Part shown: positions 1-8,942 of the stretch, in pieces
Layout of the letters: every line of letters begins with the position of its first letter
Position numbering within the stretch: position 1 is the stretch's first letter
Assembly: GCA_964458575.1 (NCBI GenBank)
Contig: CAYWMD010000032.1
Span: forward strand, 1-64,000
Length of the DNA: 64,000 bases
Direction: 5' to 3'
Origin: CAYWMD01 sp964458575
GTDB taxonomy: Bacteria; Verrucomicrobiota; Verrucomicrobiia; Limisphaerales; JADLHS01
The notes under the pieces: model-generated
Database searches by the model: none
What the model saw: only the letters and a program-made list of their open reading frames with translations
Told to the model about the DNA's origin: nothing
Position numbers and translations under genes: made by a program

Positions 1-2
1 GC

Positions 3-79
3 GGGGGCGTAGCTCAATTGGTTAGAGCGCTGCCCTGTCACGGCAGAGGTTACGGGTTCGAGCCCCGCCGCTCCCGCCA
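3..79 (+). tRNA. tRNA-Asp (anticodon GTC)
   Basis: A full cloverleaf can be folded by eye. The 7-bp acceptor stem GGGGGCG pairs with CGCTCCC (one G-T pair), the D arm is AGCTC...GAGC, and the anticodon stem CTGCC/GGCAG encloses CTGTCAC with anticodon GTC. The T arm carries TTCGAGC. The discriminator is G and CCA is encoded at 77-79. The first two bases of the window lie outside the molecule. Length 77 nt is normal for tRNA-Asp. Confidence 0.97.
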
Positions 80-182
80 TTCTTCGTTCGTAGCGACAGT
101 GGAGAATGAGGAATGAAGAAAACCACGCCAAAGCTGGAAGCGAAGGCGGGTCAACTATAACCACCGATTTCCTCGAACCAAC

Positions 183-236
183 GATCCTTTAATTTGGCGC
201 ATCACAATTAAAGGATACGGCCTGATCCTTTAATTT
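183..236. promoter_or_regulatory. Three-copy operator-like repeat upstream of the GH2 pair
   Basis: The core ATCCTTTAATT occurs at 184-194, as its exact reverse complement at 206-216, and directly again at 225-235. The first two copies form a perfect 11-bp inverted repeat with an 11-nt spacer. The second and third form another inverted pair with an 8-nt spacer. The block is AT-rich in a GC-rich region and ends about 90 bp before the first GH2 start. Its position and dyad symmetry suggest binding sites for a dimeric regulator of the GH2 genes. No regulator gene is adjacent, so the role is inferred. The remainder of 80-328 shows nothing else recognisable. Confidence 0.5.
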
Positions 237-328
237 GATCAATGGCAACTGGAGCAGTTGTGTGGTACGTCCACTCGATTGTCCGCGGTTGCCACCGAAA
301 AGCCTGACGGGCAAGCTGCGCCGTGCGC

Positions 329-3262
329 ATGAGACTTCACTTTGGATTGTTACCCGTGCTGCTCATTGCTTGGTTGAATTGTGTGGTGGCGATTGGCGCA
401 GAGGCCCAAACAATCCCACCAGTTGCAGAGGAGCCGAGCACGAACTTCATCACCGACGTGTTTTCATTTCGGTACGGTTGCCACCGGCCCCAGGTGAATT
501 TGAATGGCAAGTGGGAGTTCAAAATTGACAAGGAAGGGGTCGGAACGGTCCAAGGCTGGCACGAAGGCCGGGGAACGTTTGATCGCACCATCAAGATTCC
601 CGGCGTGCCGCAGGCCCAAGGGATCGGCACGCCCAATTCCCGTCAGAAAAATCAGTTTCTGGATCCGTTCTGGGTGAGGCGGAAATTCCAGATGCCGGGC
701 ATTGACCCGGGCAAGCGCGTCTGGCTGCGCTTGGGCGGGGTTCTGCCGGCGGCGGCGGTTTATCTCAATGGCGCGTATGTCGGTTATACCAAGAGTTCCC
801 GCACGCAGCAGCGGGTGGACGTCACCGGGTTCGTGAAACCGGGCGCGGAGAACCTGGTGGCCATCAAGGTTTGCGACTTCCCCAAGGTGCGGTTGGACGG
901 CATGTATGAGTGGCAGGAATTGAGCATGATCTGGTCGGGCGTGTATCGGCCCGTGTGCCTGGAAATCACCGACGAGGTTTCGCTGATTGACGAATACATC
1001 CAACCGCGACTCGCGCAATCGGCAACGGACGTGAGTTTCGCGCTGTCGCATCCTTCGCCGTCGCCGCTCCGCGTGGTGCTGAAGGCGATGGACGGCAGGC
1101 GGATGCTGGGGAGCGCCGAGGTCCGGCTCGCGGCGGGTCAGACCGAGGGCAATGCGAAGGTGAAACTCGCCAAATTCACCACGTGGTATCCGACGCACCC
1201 CAAGCTCTACACGATGGAGACGTTGATTTATCGCGAGGGTGGGAAGCAGCCCATTGACCGGTCCGGGTTGCGGTTCGGCATGCGGGAAATTTCCACCACC
1301 ACGAACAAGTTCATCCTGAACGGCAAGCCGATTTACGTCCGTTGCATGGGCGACATGGGCCTTTATCTGGATACGATTGCGCCGCCGGTGGACATCAACT
1401 GGTATCTGCCCAAGCTCAAGCGCGCGCGCGATTTCGGGATCAACATGGGCAAGGTCTGCGTGGAAACCTGGCCGCAAGATTTCGTGGAGGCGGCGGATGA
1501 AGCGGGGATCATGCTCATCCAGGAAGTGCCGTTTGGCATCGGGCCGGTGCTGCGACCCAACCGCTACAAGATTGGCCAGGAGTTCCGGGACTACTTCGCC
1601 CGGGAATTGGACGGCCTCGTCAAACAGAGCCGCAATCACGCGAGCGTGGTCATTTACAGCATGTCCAGCGAATTGGAGTTCGCCAACCAGACGCAGGAAT
1701 CGTTCAACTTTTTCAGCCGCGAACTGACCGCGCAGTCGAAGAAGCTCGCGCCGCACGCGCTGGCAATTGATTGCACGGGCTACCTGGATTCCGTGAAGAC
1801 TTCCAAGGGCGAGCGGATCACGGACTTTTATGCCTCGATCATCCCGACCTGGTGCAAGGAAGTGCTGGACGAAACGGTGGTCAAAAACGACGGCCAGCAT
1901 CCGTCGCTGTTGCACGAATGGAACTGGTGGAGTTGCTATCCCGACCCCAACGACAAGCCCAAATACAAGAACACGCAAATGTTGCCTACCTGGTTTGATA
2001 CGTTGGTCGCGACAGCCCGCACGAACGGCCAGGAGCAACTGATACCAACCTACCGGAAGAATTCGCTCTGGCTGCAAGCTCTCTCGCGCAAGGACGGGTT
2101 GGAATACGCCCGGCGCTGCCCGCGCGTTGAAGGCTTCATCCTCTGGTCTTGGATTGATTTCCACCAGTATGCCGAGGGCGTGCTCGACGATTTTTGGCAG
2201 CCGAAGAACGTGTCGGCGAAAGAATTTCTGAAGTCCACCGGCGATTCCGTGGTCGTGCTGGCCAAAGAAGGCAACCGCGCGCTCAGGATGGGTAAGCTTG
2301 AGCGGATTCCGCTGGCGGTGAGCCATTACGGGGAAGCCGCCCTGAATGGCGCCGTGCTTAAGTGGAAAGCGGTGCGCGACAAAAAAGTTTTTGACCGCGG
2401 CGAATTGAAGTTGGACGCGGTGAAGTATGGCGAACTGACTCAGGCGGGCGATGCGGTGGTGAATCTGCCCCGCGCCGACAAGGGCTACAAGTTCGACATC
2501 TTGGTGAGCTTGGAAAAAAACGGCAGAGAAGTGAACGCCAACAACTGGTCATTTTGGGCGTTCGCCGAACCTGAGCAGGACGTGAGCGCAATTGCCAACA
2601 CGAATAACGCCGGCCACGTCATCGGCGATGGTGTGTTCCTCCGGCTCAAGCTGGTCACTTCTGCGCCGATACCCGCGCAGACGAAATTGGTTCTGGCGGA
2701 CAGCGTTGACGAAACCCTTGCGGATTGGATCAAAGCTGGCGGACGTTGCGTGTTGTTTACCCGGGGCGCGGTGATCGAGCAGGACAAGATTTACTATCCC
2801 GGAATGGTCAACTTCTACACGTTGTTCCGCGCGCTGCCTTGGAACGGCGGGCCGGGCAACGCCGGGTCCGTGATTTCCCCGCATCCCGCTCTGGCGGACT
2901 TTCCGTACGAGGGAATGTGCGACCTGCAATTCGTCTGGGCCATCCGCGGCGTAGTCCCGATGAACTTCGAACCGCTGCGACAATACGGAGTGAAGCCGAT
3001 CATCCGGATGATTGACTTCTACAAGAACAACGCCAACAACGCGCACCTGCTGGAGTTCCGCGTGGGCAAAGGCAAGGTGCTGGCGACCAGCCTGAACCTG
3101 CTACCGAATCTGGAAAAGAAACTCGACGTGAGAAATCTGATGGCATCCATGATGAACTACCTGCAAGGCGAGCAGTTCGCGCCAACCGCCCAGGTGCCCG
3201 AGGCAGAGTTCGTGCGGCTGTTCAGTCCCCGACCCGAACCCAAGAAACCGGCTGGGAAGTGA
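329..3262 (+). CDS. Secreted glycoside hydrolase family 2 protein, copy 1
   Basis: A 977-residue exported enzyme of the GH2 (beta-galactosidase/mannosidase/glucuronidase) superfamily. The N-terminus MRLHFGLLPVLLIAW is a signal peptide. A jelly-roll sugar-binding domain follows at about 45-205 (LNGKWEF; W-L-R-L-G-G; YLNGAYVGYTKSSRTQQRVDV), then an Ig-like domain, then a TIM barrel from about 330. Likely acid/base is Glu448 in SMSSE, where GH2 usually has Asn-Glu, and likely nucleophile is Glu530 in LLHEWNWW; the 82-residue spacing is reasonable for GH2. A GTG at 323 in the same frame is an alternative start, but ATG 329 opens the signal peptide directly. The C-terminal about 250 residues resemble the extra domains of other verrucomicrobial GH2 proteins. 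The substrate cannot be read from sequence. It is the upstream member of a tandem duplication with the gene at 3560. Confidence 0.85.
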   Translation: MRLHFGLLPVLLIAWLNCVVAIGAEAQTIPPVAEEPSTNFITDVFSFRYGCHRPQVNLNGKWEFKIDKEGVGTVQGWHEGRGTFDRTIKIPGVPQAQGIGTPNSRQKNQFLDPFWVRRKFQMPGIDPGKRVWLRLGGVLPAAAVYLNGAYVGYTKSSRTQQRVDVTGFVKPGAENLVAIKVCDFPKVRLDGMYEWQELSMIWSGVYRPVCLEITDEVSLIDEYIQPRLAQSATDVSFALSHPSPSPLRVVLKAMDGRRMLGSAEVRLAAGQTEGNAKVKLAKFTTWYPTHPKLYTMETLIYREGGKQPIDRSGLRFGMREISTTTNKFILNGKPIYVRCMGDMGLYLDTIAPPVDINWYLPKLKRARDFGINMGKVCVETWPQDFVEAADEAGIMLIQEVPFGIGPVLRPNRYKIGQEFRDYFARELDGLVKQSRNHASVVIYSMSSELEFANQTQESFNFFSRELTAQSKKLAPHALAIDCTGYLDSVKTSKGERITDFYASIIPTWCKEVLDETVVKNDGQHPSLLHEWNWWSCYPDPNDKPKYKNTQMLPTWFDTLVATARTNGQEQLIPTYRKNSLWLQALSRKDGLEYARRCPRVEGFILWSWIDFHQYAEGVLDDFWQPKNVSAKEFLKSTGDSVVVLAKEGNRALRMGKLERIPLAVSHYGEAALNGAVLKWKAVRDKKVFDRGELKLDAVKYGELTQAGDAVVNLPRADKGYKFDILVSLEKNGREVNANNWSFWAFAEPEQDVSAIANTNNAGHVIGDGVFLRLKLVTSAPIPAQTKLVLADSVDETLADWIKAGGRCVLFTRGAVIEQDKIYYPGMVNFYTLFRALPWNGGPGNAGSVISPHPALADFPYEGMCDLQFVWAIRGVVPMNFEPLRQYGVKPIIRMIDFYKNNANNAHLLEFRVGKGKVLATSLNLLPNLEKKLDVRNLMASMMNYLQGEQFAPTAQVPEAEFVRLFSPRPEPKKPAGK

Positions 3263-3340
3263 CGAGAACATTTGCTCGGATGTCGTGAGATTGGGTTTGC
3301 CGACGATCATTCGAAAACCAGAAACGCGGCGATGACTGTT

Positions 3341-3461
3341 CCTTCTCCCCGAGGGAGAAGGTCAGGATGAGGGGAAGCGCGACTACCGTTTGATTTGAAC
3401 GGCGTATTCATGCAACGCTTTCCCCTCACCCCAGCCCTCTCCCCCGGGGAGAGGGGGAATC
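3341..3461. repeat. Paired-hairpin element, family A, intergenic
   Basis: Left arm 3341-3379 contains the palindrome CTTCTCCCCGAGGGAGAAG followed by a purine-rich flank. Right arm 3415-3461 has the complementary flank (CCCCTCACCCCAGCC) followed by the palindrome CTCTCCCCCGGGGAGAG. The arms are thus in inverted orientation around a 35-bp centre. Related elements lie at 14104, 19954, 20463 and 43008. The element fills most of the 297-bp gap between the two GH2 genes. An upstream frame extension of the second GH2 gene would read through it, so I place that start after it. Confidence 0.8.
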
Positions 3462-3559
3462 GTTCTGAGTCTCGTGGAAAATCGGACGACTCGAGGTTTG
3501 CCGCACGGTCGTTTGCAAGGATTGCTTTTCTCCTTTGCCCTGTTAAGAGTTTTGCTCTC

Positions 3560-6484
3560 ATGAACAAGTTCCTCATTTCGCTTGTTATCTTGCTGAATTG
3601 CGGTGCAACGTTTGTCGCCCAATCTCAACCCACCAACATCGTCAGCCCACCCAACGAAGAAAACACCGCCACGTTCCTGACCGATGTGTTTTCGTATCGG
3701 TATGGTTGTTATCGTCCGCAGATCACCTTGGACGGCGAGTGGCAATTCCAACGCGACAAGGAGAACAAGGGTAAGGAACTCGGTTTTCATCAGGGTTGGG
3801 GAGAGTTCAAGCAAACGATCAAGCTGCCCGGGGTTCCGCAAGCGCAGGGACTCGGCGAGTCGAACACATATCAGAAAGCGTTCCTGAACGAGCCGTTTTG
3901 GGTCCGACGCACGTTCATGTCGCCGGCGATCGATTCGGGCAAGCGGGTCTGGCTGCGACTCGGCGGGATTCTGCCGGCGGGCGAGATTTATTTGAATGGC
4001 GAGTTCGTCGGCTACACGAAGAGTTCGCGCACGCAGCAGCGGGTGGATGTGACCAGACTCCTCAAACCCGCCGCGCAAAACCTCATCGCGATCAAAGTCT
4101 GCGACTGGCCCAAGGTCAAACTGGAAGGCATTTGGGAAATGACGGAGATCCAGCGAACGTGGACGGGCGTTTATCGCTCGGTGCGGCTGGAAATCACGGA
4201 CGCCGTTTCGTTGCTCGATGCTTACGTGCAACCGCAACTGGCCGACGGCTCGGCGAAGGTGAGCATCGAATTGACCGATCCGGCTCCCGAGAATCTCATC
4301 GTGAAGTTGGTTGTCCGCGATGGCCGCAAAGTCATCTACCCAAGTCCCGTGAAAATTGCGAAAGACGCAATCGCCATGGTCGCGCTCGAGGGCGTGCGAA
4401 TTCCGAAGGGCGCGACAACCGCTACTGGTTATGTGCGGCTGTCCAAATTCACGACCTGGTCGCCCAATCACCCCAAGCTTTACATGTTGGACACCTCGCT
4501 CCACCGCGACGCGCGCGAACCGGCATTCGACAAGGTTGGCGTGCGTTTTGGAATGCGGGAAATCGAAACGCGCGGCGCAAAGTTCTATCTGAACGGTGAG
4601 CCGATTTATGTGCGTTGTTTCGGCGACGACCAGCTTTATCTCGAAACGCTGTCGCCGCCGACGGACATCAACTGGTATTTGCCACGGCTCAAGCGCGCGC
4701 AACAATACGGCCTCAACGCCGCCAAGAGTTGCGAGGAGATTTTCAGCCAGGACTTCCTCGAAGCGGCCGACGAGGCGGGCATCATGATCATTCAGGAGAT
4801 GCCATTCGGCCTCAGCGGTGAGGTGCGGGTGAACCAGCACAAGCTGGCCGAGCCGTGGCGGAAGCTCTACGCCAAGGAATTCGTTGGCCTGTGTAAGGAA
4901 AGCCGCAACAACGCGTCGGTCGTGGCTTACAGCATGTGCAGCGAAGTGCCGTTGGATAGCGGTTCGAAGGAGGCGTTTAACCTGTTCGTCCGCGAGTTGC
5001 CGTCGAAGTCCAAGGAACTCGCGCCGCACGCGCTGGTCATTGACAACACCGGCTGGCTCGGCACAACCAAGACCAAAATGGGCGACCGCATGAGCGATTT
5101 TTACGCGGTGGTCATTCCCACCTGGATGAAGGAGGTGCTCAACGAGACGCCGATCAAGACCGACGGTCTTCATCCCAACCTGCTGCACGAATACAATTGG
5201 TGGAGTTGCTATCCCGACCCCAAGAGCCGCGAGAAATACAAGGACACGGTGGTTTTTCCGTGGTGGTTGGACGTGCTGGAAAAAAGTGCGGCGGAGAAGG
5301 GGCAGTTGGACCTCGTTCCGACCTACGTGAAGAATTCGCTCCGGTTGCAGGCGCTCTGCCGGAAGGACGGTCTTGAATACGCGCGGCGTTGTCCGAACGT
5401 CGAGGGTTTTATCCTATGGTTACTGATTGATTTCGGCCAATACACCGAGGGCTTGCTCGATGATTTTTGGATGCCAAAGAACGTCACGGCGGATGAGATG
5501 CACAAAACAACGGGCGACACCGTCATCCTGCTTGCGAAAGAAGGCAACCGGAGTTTGAAACAAGGTGCGGCGGCGAAGATTCCGCTAGCGATTTCGCATT
5601 ATGGGGAAAACTCGCTCAAGGACGGCAAGTTGAAGTGGCGCGTCAAAGGCGGCTCATTCTCCAAAAAAGGCGAATTGTCGGTGCCCGACTTGAAGCAGGG
5701 TGAGCTGACGCAGGCGGGCAATGTCGAATTCGTTCCAACGGTTTCGGAGGGGGGTTACAAACTCCAAATGCACGTCGCGCTCTACGACGGCAAGAATTTC
5801 ATAAACGAAAATGACTGGTCCTTCTGGTCGTTCCCCGAAACGCGGGAACTTTCGACAGCAGGTTTCACAAGGCTGAGTCCGACCAACCCGCCCGCGATTC
5901 CTCCGGGCACGCCTTTGGTGATTGCCGGGTTCGTGGACCAGGCGTTGGTGGATTATGTGCAGGAAGGCGGAAAATGCTTGTTGCTCTCACGCGGTTCGCA
6001 CATCGAGAACACCAACGTCTATTACGGTTCGACCAGCTTTTACACCGCATTCCGCACCATCCCGTGGAACGCCGGCCCTGGCAACTCTGGAACAGTGATC
6101 GCCAACCATCCCGCGCTCGCCACATTTCCCCACGACGAAATGTGTGACCTGCAATTCGTTTATTTGATCCGCGACGCGCTGCCGATGGAGTTCACACCGC
6201 TGAAACAATTCGGCGTTAAACCCATCGTGCGCGGCATTGATTGGTATCGAACCAACCGCGACAACGCCTACCTCGTCGAGTTCAACGTGGGGCAGGGGAA
6301 GGTGCTCACGACGACCTTCAACATTCTGCCGCGGATGAAAGAGCATTTGGAGGTGCGCGATTTCGCGAGTCGGCTGGCGAACTATGCCTTCGGCGACCAG
6401 TTCCAGCCGACGGCCAACGTGCCGGCTTCCGACTTCCTCAACTGGTTCAGCCAACGACCGCAAGCGCCGGCCAAGGGTAAGTAG
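3560..6484 (+). CDS. Secreted glycoside hydrolase family 2 protein, copy 2
   Basis: A 974-residue paralogue of the preceding GH2 protein, alignable along its whole length (shared blocks TKSSRTQQRVDVT, DINWYLP, EAADEAGIM, WNWWSCYPDP/YNWWSCYPDP, ALxxFP.EMCDLQFV). The signal peptide begins MNKFLISLVILLN. The likely acid/base is Glu462 (SMCSE) and the likely nucleophile Glu544 (LLHEYNWW), with the same 82-residue spacing as in copy 1. The frame is open upstream to 3395, but that stretch is a hairpin element, so ATG 3560 at the signal peptide is chosen. Two divergent paralogues kept side by side suggest related but distinct substrates or subsites. Substrate unknown. Confidence 0.85.
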   Translation: MNKFLISLVILLNCGATFVAQSQPTNIVSPPNEENTATFLTDVFSYRYGCYRPQITLDGEWQFQRDKENKGKELGFHQGWGEFKQTIKLPGVPQAQGLGESNTYQKAFLNEPFWVRRTFMSPAIDSGKRVWLRLGGILPAGEIYLNGEFVGYTKSSRTQQRVDVTRLLKPAAQNLIAIKVCDWPKVKLEGIWEMTEIQRTWTGVYRSVRLEITDAVSLLDAYVQPQLADGSAKVSIELTDPAPENLIVKLVVRDGRKVIYPSPVKIAKDAIAMVALEGVRIPKGATTATGYVRLSKFTTWSPNHPKLYMLDTSLHRDAREPAFDKVGVRFGMREIETRGAKFYLNGEPIYVRCFGDDQLYLETLSPPTDINWYLPRLKRAQQYGLNAAKSCEEIFSQDFLEAADEAGIMIIQEMPFGLSGEVRVNQHKLAEPWRKLYAKEFVGLCKESRNNASVVAYSMCSEVPLDSGSKEAFNLFVRELPSKSKELAPHALVIDNTGWLGTTKTKMGDRMSDFYAVVIPTWMKEVLNETPIKTDGLHPNLLHEYNWWSCYPDPKSREKYKDTVVFPWWLDVLEKSAAEKGQLDLVPTYVKNSLRLQALCRKDGLEYARRCPNVEGFILWLLIDFGQYTEGLLDDFWMPKNVTADEMHKTTGDTVILLAKEGNRSLKQGAAAKIPLAISHYGENSLKDGKLKWRVKGGSFSKKGELSVPDLKQGELTQAGNVEFVPTVSEGGYKLQMHVALYDGKNFINENDWSFWSFPETRELSTAGFTRLSPTNPPAIPPGTPLVIAGFVDQALVDYVQEGGKCLLLSRGSHIENTNVYYGSTSFYTAFRTIPWNAGPGNSGTVIANHPALATFPHDEMCDLQFVYLIRDALPMEFTPLKQFGVKPIVRGIDWYRTNRDNAYLVEFNVGQGKVLTTTFNILPRMKEHLEVRDFASRLANYAFGDQFQPTANVPASDFLNWFSQRPQAPAKGK

Positions 6485-6496
6485 TTGAAGGTGGCG

Positions 6497-8626
6497 ATGA
6501 CGGTTTGTATCGTCCCGCCGATGGCCGCCGCTCAAACTCCAACCGCAAAATCGCCGCTCGCGCAACCGGTGACCACGGTGTGGGGTGTCGGGCCGGAACG
6601 CGCCGCGCAACTCAATCGCCTGGACATTCACACCGTTGAAGACCTGCTGCTCCACAAGCCGCGACGCTACGAAGACCGGCGGAAGTTCCTCGCCATTGCC
6701 AATCTCAAGTTGAAGGAAGCCGCCACCGTGCGCGGCAAAATCATTGCGGCCGGCACAAAGCGTTGGCGAAAAGGCGAACGCGCGATGTTCGAGTGCATCC
6801 TCGACGACGGCACGGCGCACCTTCATTGCCGTTGGTGGCAGGCGCAGCCGTGGATGGAGGATTACTACACAACCGGCCGCGAGTTTCTCGTGTTCGGCAA
6901 GGCGGAATCGCTGCGTCCGCGCACGTTTGACCATCCGGAAACCGAGCCCCTCGAACCGGGCGAAGACGAGTTCATCCACGTCAACCGCATTGTGCCCATC
7001 CATCCGCTCACGGAAGGCTTGACCGCACGTGTGATGCGAACACTGGTGTGGCGGGCGTTGGAAAGGTTTGCGGCTGCGCCTCGTGAGAGCGCGGCAAATA
7101 TCCCTGAATGGAAAGCGATGGACAGCAAATTAGCCGCGCTCTCACGAGGCGCAGCCACAATGCCCACCCGCGCCAACGCGATTCACAGGATCCATTTCCC
7201 GGAGGATCTGAGCGATGTGGAAACGGCCCGCCAACGGCTGGCACTGGATGAGTTTGTTGAGTTGCAAATCCAGATCCACCAGCGCCGAAAGAACTTTGAG
7301 TCGAAGGCCAAAGCTCTACCGTGCGGCGGGGACAACAATCGTTTGATCAAACCGTTTCTGGCGCAGCTCGGCTTCAAGTTGACCAACGCCCAAACCAACG
7401 TACTCCGCGAAATCCGCGCCGACATGGGCGGTGCGCATCCCATGCGGCGTTTGCTTCAAGGCGATGTTGGCTCCGGCAAAACCGCCGTGGCCACCTGCGC
7501 CGCTTTGATGGCACTCGAAAGCGGCTTCAACGTGGCGCTCATGGCGCCCACGGAAATCCTCGCCGAACAACACTACGCGAATTTCCAAAAGTGGTTTGCG
7601 CCGCTTGGCGTCAGGGTGGAATTGCAAACGGGAAGCCGGAAGACATCCGCATTACAAGTTGCAGGTTCCAAGTTGCAGGTTGGAAGCATCAACAGACAGG
7701 GCGCACACCAACCTTCAACCTTCAATCTTCAAACTTCTACCGTGTTTGTCGGCACCCACGCCCTGCTCACCAGCGGTTTTGACCTGCCAAACCTCGGCCT
7801 CGTGATCATTGACGAACAGCACAAGTTCGGTGTGGCCCAGCGCGAACAGCTTGTGCGCAAGGGAAATTACCCGCATCTGCTGGTCATGACAGCCACGCCG
7901 ATTCCCCGCACCTTGGGCCTCACGCTTTACGGCGACCTCGACGTATCGGTGATTGATGAACTGCCACCGGGGCGCGGAGCGGTAAAAACTTTCGTCCGCA
8001 TGTCCGACAAACTGCCGAAGGTGTGGGAGTTCATTCGCAAAAAGTTGACCGAGGGCCGGCAGATTTACGTGGTTTATCCGCGGGTCGAAGAAAACACGGC
8101 CGGTTTGAAGGCCGTGACCAAGGAGTTTGAACACCTGCAGAAACTGCTTGCGCCGTTTCGCGCCGGCTTGTTGCACGGACGGCTGGCAGCGCGCGAAAAG
8201 GAAGCGGCGATGGCAGGATTCCGCGCGAACCAAACCAATGTCCTCCTCGCCACGTCACTCATCGAAGTGGGGGTGGACGTGCCGAACGCCACCGTGATGC
8301 TCATCGAAAACGCCGAGGCGTTCGGCCTGGCGCAGTTGCATCAACTGCGCGGACGCATCGGCCGCGGGGCACACGAGTCGTTTTGCATTCTGATCGCCGA
8401 CGTGGCAAGCGCCGAATCGCGCCAGCGGCTCAAGGTGCTGGAGGAAACCACGGATGGCTTCAAGATTGCCGAAGCCGATCTGAAACTGCGCGGCCCGGGC
8501 GAGTTGCTCGGCCAGCAGCAAAGCGGCCTGCCGGCGTTTCGTTTTGGCGATTTGAGCACGGATCTGGCGCTGATCCGCGAGGCGCGCGAGCTGGCCGCAC
8601 ACGCGATATCTCCGGCTGCGAAATAG
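6497..8626 (+). CDS. recG: ATP-dependent DNA helicase RecG
   Basis: RecG reverses stalled replication forks and branch-migrates Holliday junctions. The 709-residue product has the N-terminal helix-hairpin-helix/wedge region (VWGVGPERA...LLLHKPRRYEDR), an OB-fold, Walker A GDVGSGKT at 322-329, the helicase box DEQH at 439-442, TATPIPRTL, and the C-terminal Q-x-x-G-R-x-G-R box (QLRGRIGRG). ATG 6497 is chosen because AAGG lies 5 bp upstream; TTG 6485 and ATG 6521 are alternatives. Two hairpin elements are inserted in frame, at residues about 192-220 and 386-414. The second lies between LQTGS and VGTHALL, where other RecG proteins have a basic connector, so activity deserves a check. The frame is otherwise intact. 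Confidence 0.95.
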   Translation: MTVCIVPPMAAAQTPTAKSPLAQPVTTVWGVGPERAAQLNRLDIHTVEDLLLHKPRRYEDRRKFLAIANLKLKEAATVRGKIIAAGTKRWRKGERAMFECILDDGTAHLHCRWWQAQPWMEDYYTTGREFLVFGKAESLRPRTFDHPETEPLEPGEDEFIHVNRIVPIHPLTEGLTARVMRTLVWRALERFAAAPRESAANIPEWKAMDSKLAALSRGAATMPTRANAIHRIHFPEDLSDVETARQRLALDEFVELQIQIHQRRKNFESKAKALPCGGDNNRLIKPFLAQLGFKLTNAQTNVLREIRADMGGAHPMRRLLQGDVGSGKTAVATCAALMALESGFNVALMAPTEILAEQHYANFQKWFAPLGVRVELQTGSRKTSALQVAGSKLQVGSINRQGAHQPSTFNLQTSTVFVGTHALLTSGFDLPNLGLVIIDEQHKFGVAQREQLVRKGNYPHLLVMTATPIPRTLGLTLYGDLDVSVIDELPPGRGAVKTFVRMSDKLPKVWEFIRKKLTEGRQIYVVYPRVEENTAGLKAVTKEFEHLQKLLAPFRAGLLHGRLAAREKEAAMAGFRANQTNVLLATSLIEVGVDVPNATVMLIENAEAFGLAQLHQLRGRIGRGAHESFCILIADVASAESRQRLKVLEETTDGFKIAEADLKLRGPGELLGQQQSGLPAFRFGDLSTDLALIREARELAAHAISPAAK
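7072..7156. repeat. In-frame inverted repeat inside recG (wedge/linker region)
   Basis: A perfect 24-bp inverted repeat: GGCTGCGCCTCGTGAGAGCG.. at 7072-7095 and its exact reverse complement at 7133-7156, separated by 37 nt. It is translated in frame as AAAPRESAANIPEW...KLAALSRGAATM. The left arm resembles an arm at 23092 inside uvrC (GGCTGCGCGCGTGAGAGCAC), so this is a dispersed family. Confidence 0.85.
7653..7738. repeat. In-frame degenerate tandem/inverted repeat inside recG
   Basis: Left arm 7653-7687 is a tandem of CAAGTTGCAGGTT-like units. Right arm 7707-7738 is a tandem of CCTTCAA/TCTTCAA units in the complementary sense, so the transcript can fold on itself imperfectly. It encodes residues about 386-414 of RecG (LQVAGSKLQVG...STFNLQTS). 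The arms consist of short low-complexity words, unlike the palindromic family at 3341. Confidence 0.75.
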
Positions 8627-8663
8627 GGCTTGGCACAGCGTGAATACCGGTTAAAGTTGGATT

Positions 8664-8804
8664 ATGAAAAAACTCCTGAACTGCCTGTTCCTCGCTTTGG
8701 TGGCGACGCTCTTTGTCGCGGGTTGCGAGAAGAAAGAAACCCCGGCGGTGCCCGATGCTCCCAAGGCGCCCGACGCGCCCAAGGAAGCTCCGAAAGCGCC
8801 GTAA
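8664..8804 (+). CDS. Small lipoprotein, 46 aa
   Basis: A 46-codon frame starting MKKLLNCLFLALVATLF and carrying a lipobox V-A-G-C with the lipidated Cys at residue 20, followed by a short charged and Pro/Ala-rich tail (EKKETPAVPDAPKAPDAPKE). The ATG is 37 bp after the recG stop. The shape (signal peptide plus about 25 exposed residues with PDAPKAP repeats) is typical of entericidin-like or spacer lipoproteins; no function can be assigned. It is supported by signal-peptide architecture rather than by family similarity. Confidence 0.7.
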   Translation: MKKLLNCLFLALVATLFVAGCEKKETPAVPDAPKAPDAPKEAPKAP

Positions 8805-8942
8805 TCATAGATTCGTTCCCCTCACGCCGGGCGCAACCCCCAGGTTGCCCCGGCCTTTTTGTTGCGCGGGGCGGATGCGCCGGATGGCAGGCGGAGCGCA
8901 AGTTGCGCTTGGATTTTGTGCGGCGACCAGTAGTGTTCAGTC

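Noticed and set aside
464..2326. Long open frame (620 codons) on the minus strand opposite the first GH2 gene
   Set aside because: The plus-strand frame has a signal peptide and GH2 motifs; the antisense product is His/Arg-rich with no recognisable motif, as expected for a shadow in GC-rich DNA.
3395..3559. N-terminal extension of the second GH2 protein
   Set aside because: The extension is translated hairpin element with no signal-peptide character; ATG 3560 opens a typical signal peptide.
7653..7738. Possible CRISPR-like array in recG
   Set aside because: Units are degenerate, have no regular spacers and lie inside an intact reading frame; no cas gene is near.
8831..8867. GCGCAAC/GTTGCGC stem after the small lipoprotein as terminator
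   Set aside because: The T-run lies in the loop, not after the stem, so it does not have terminator form.
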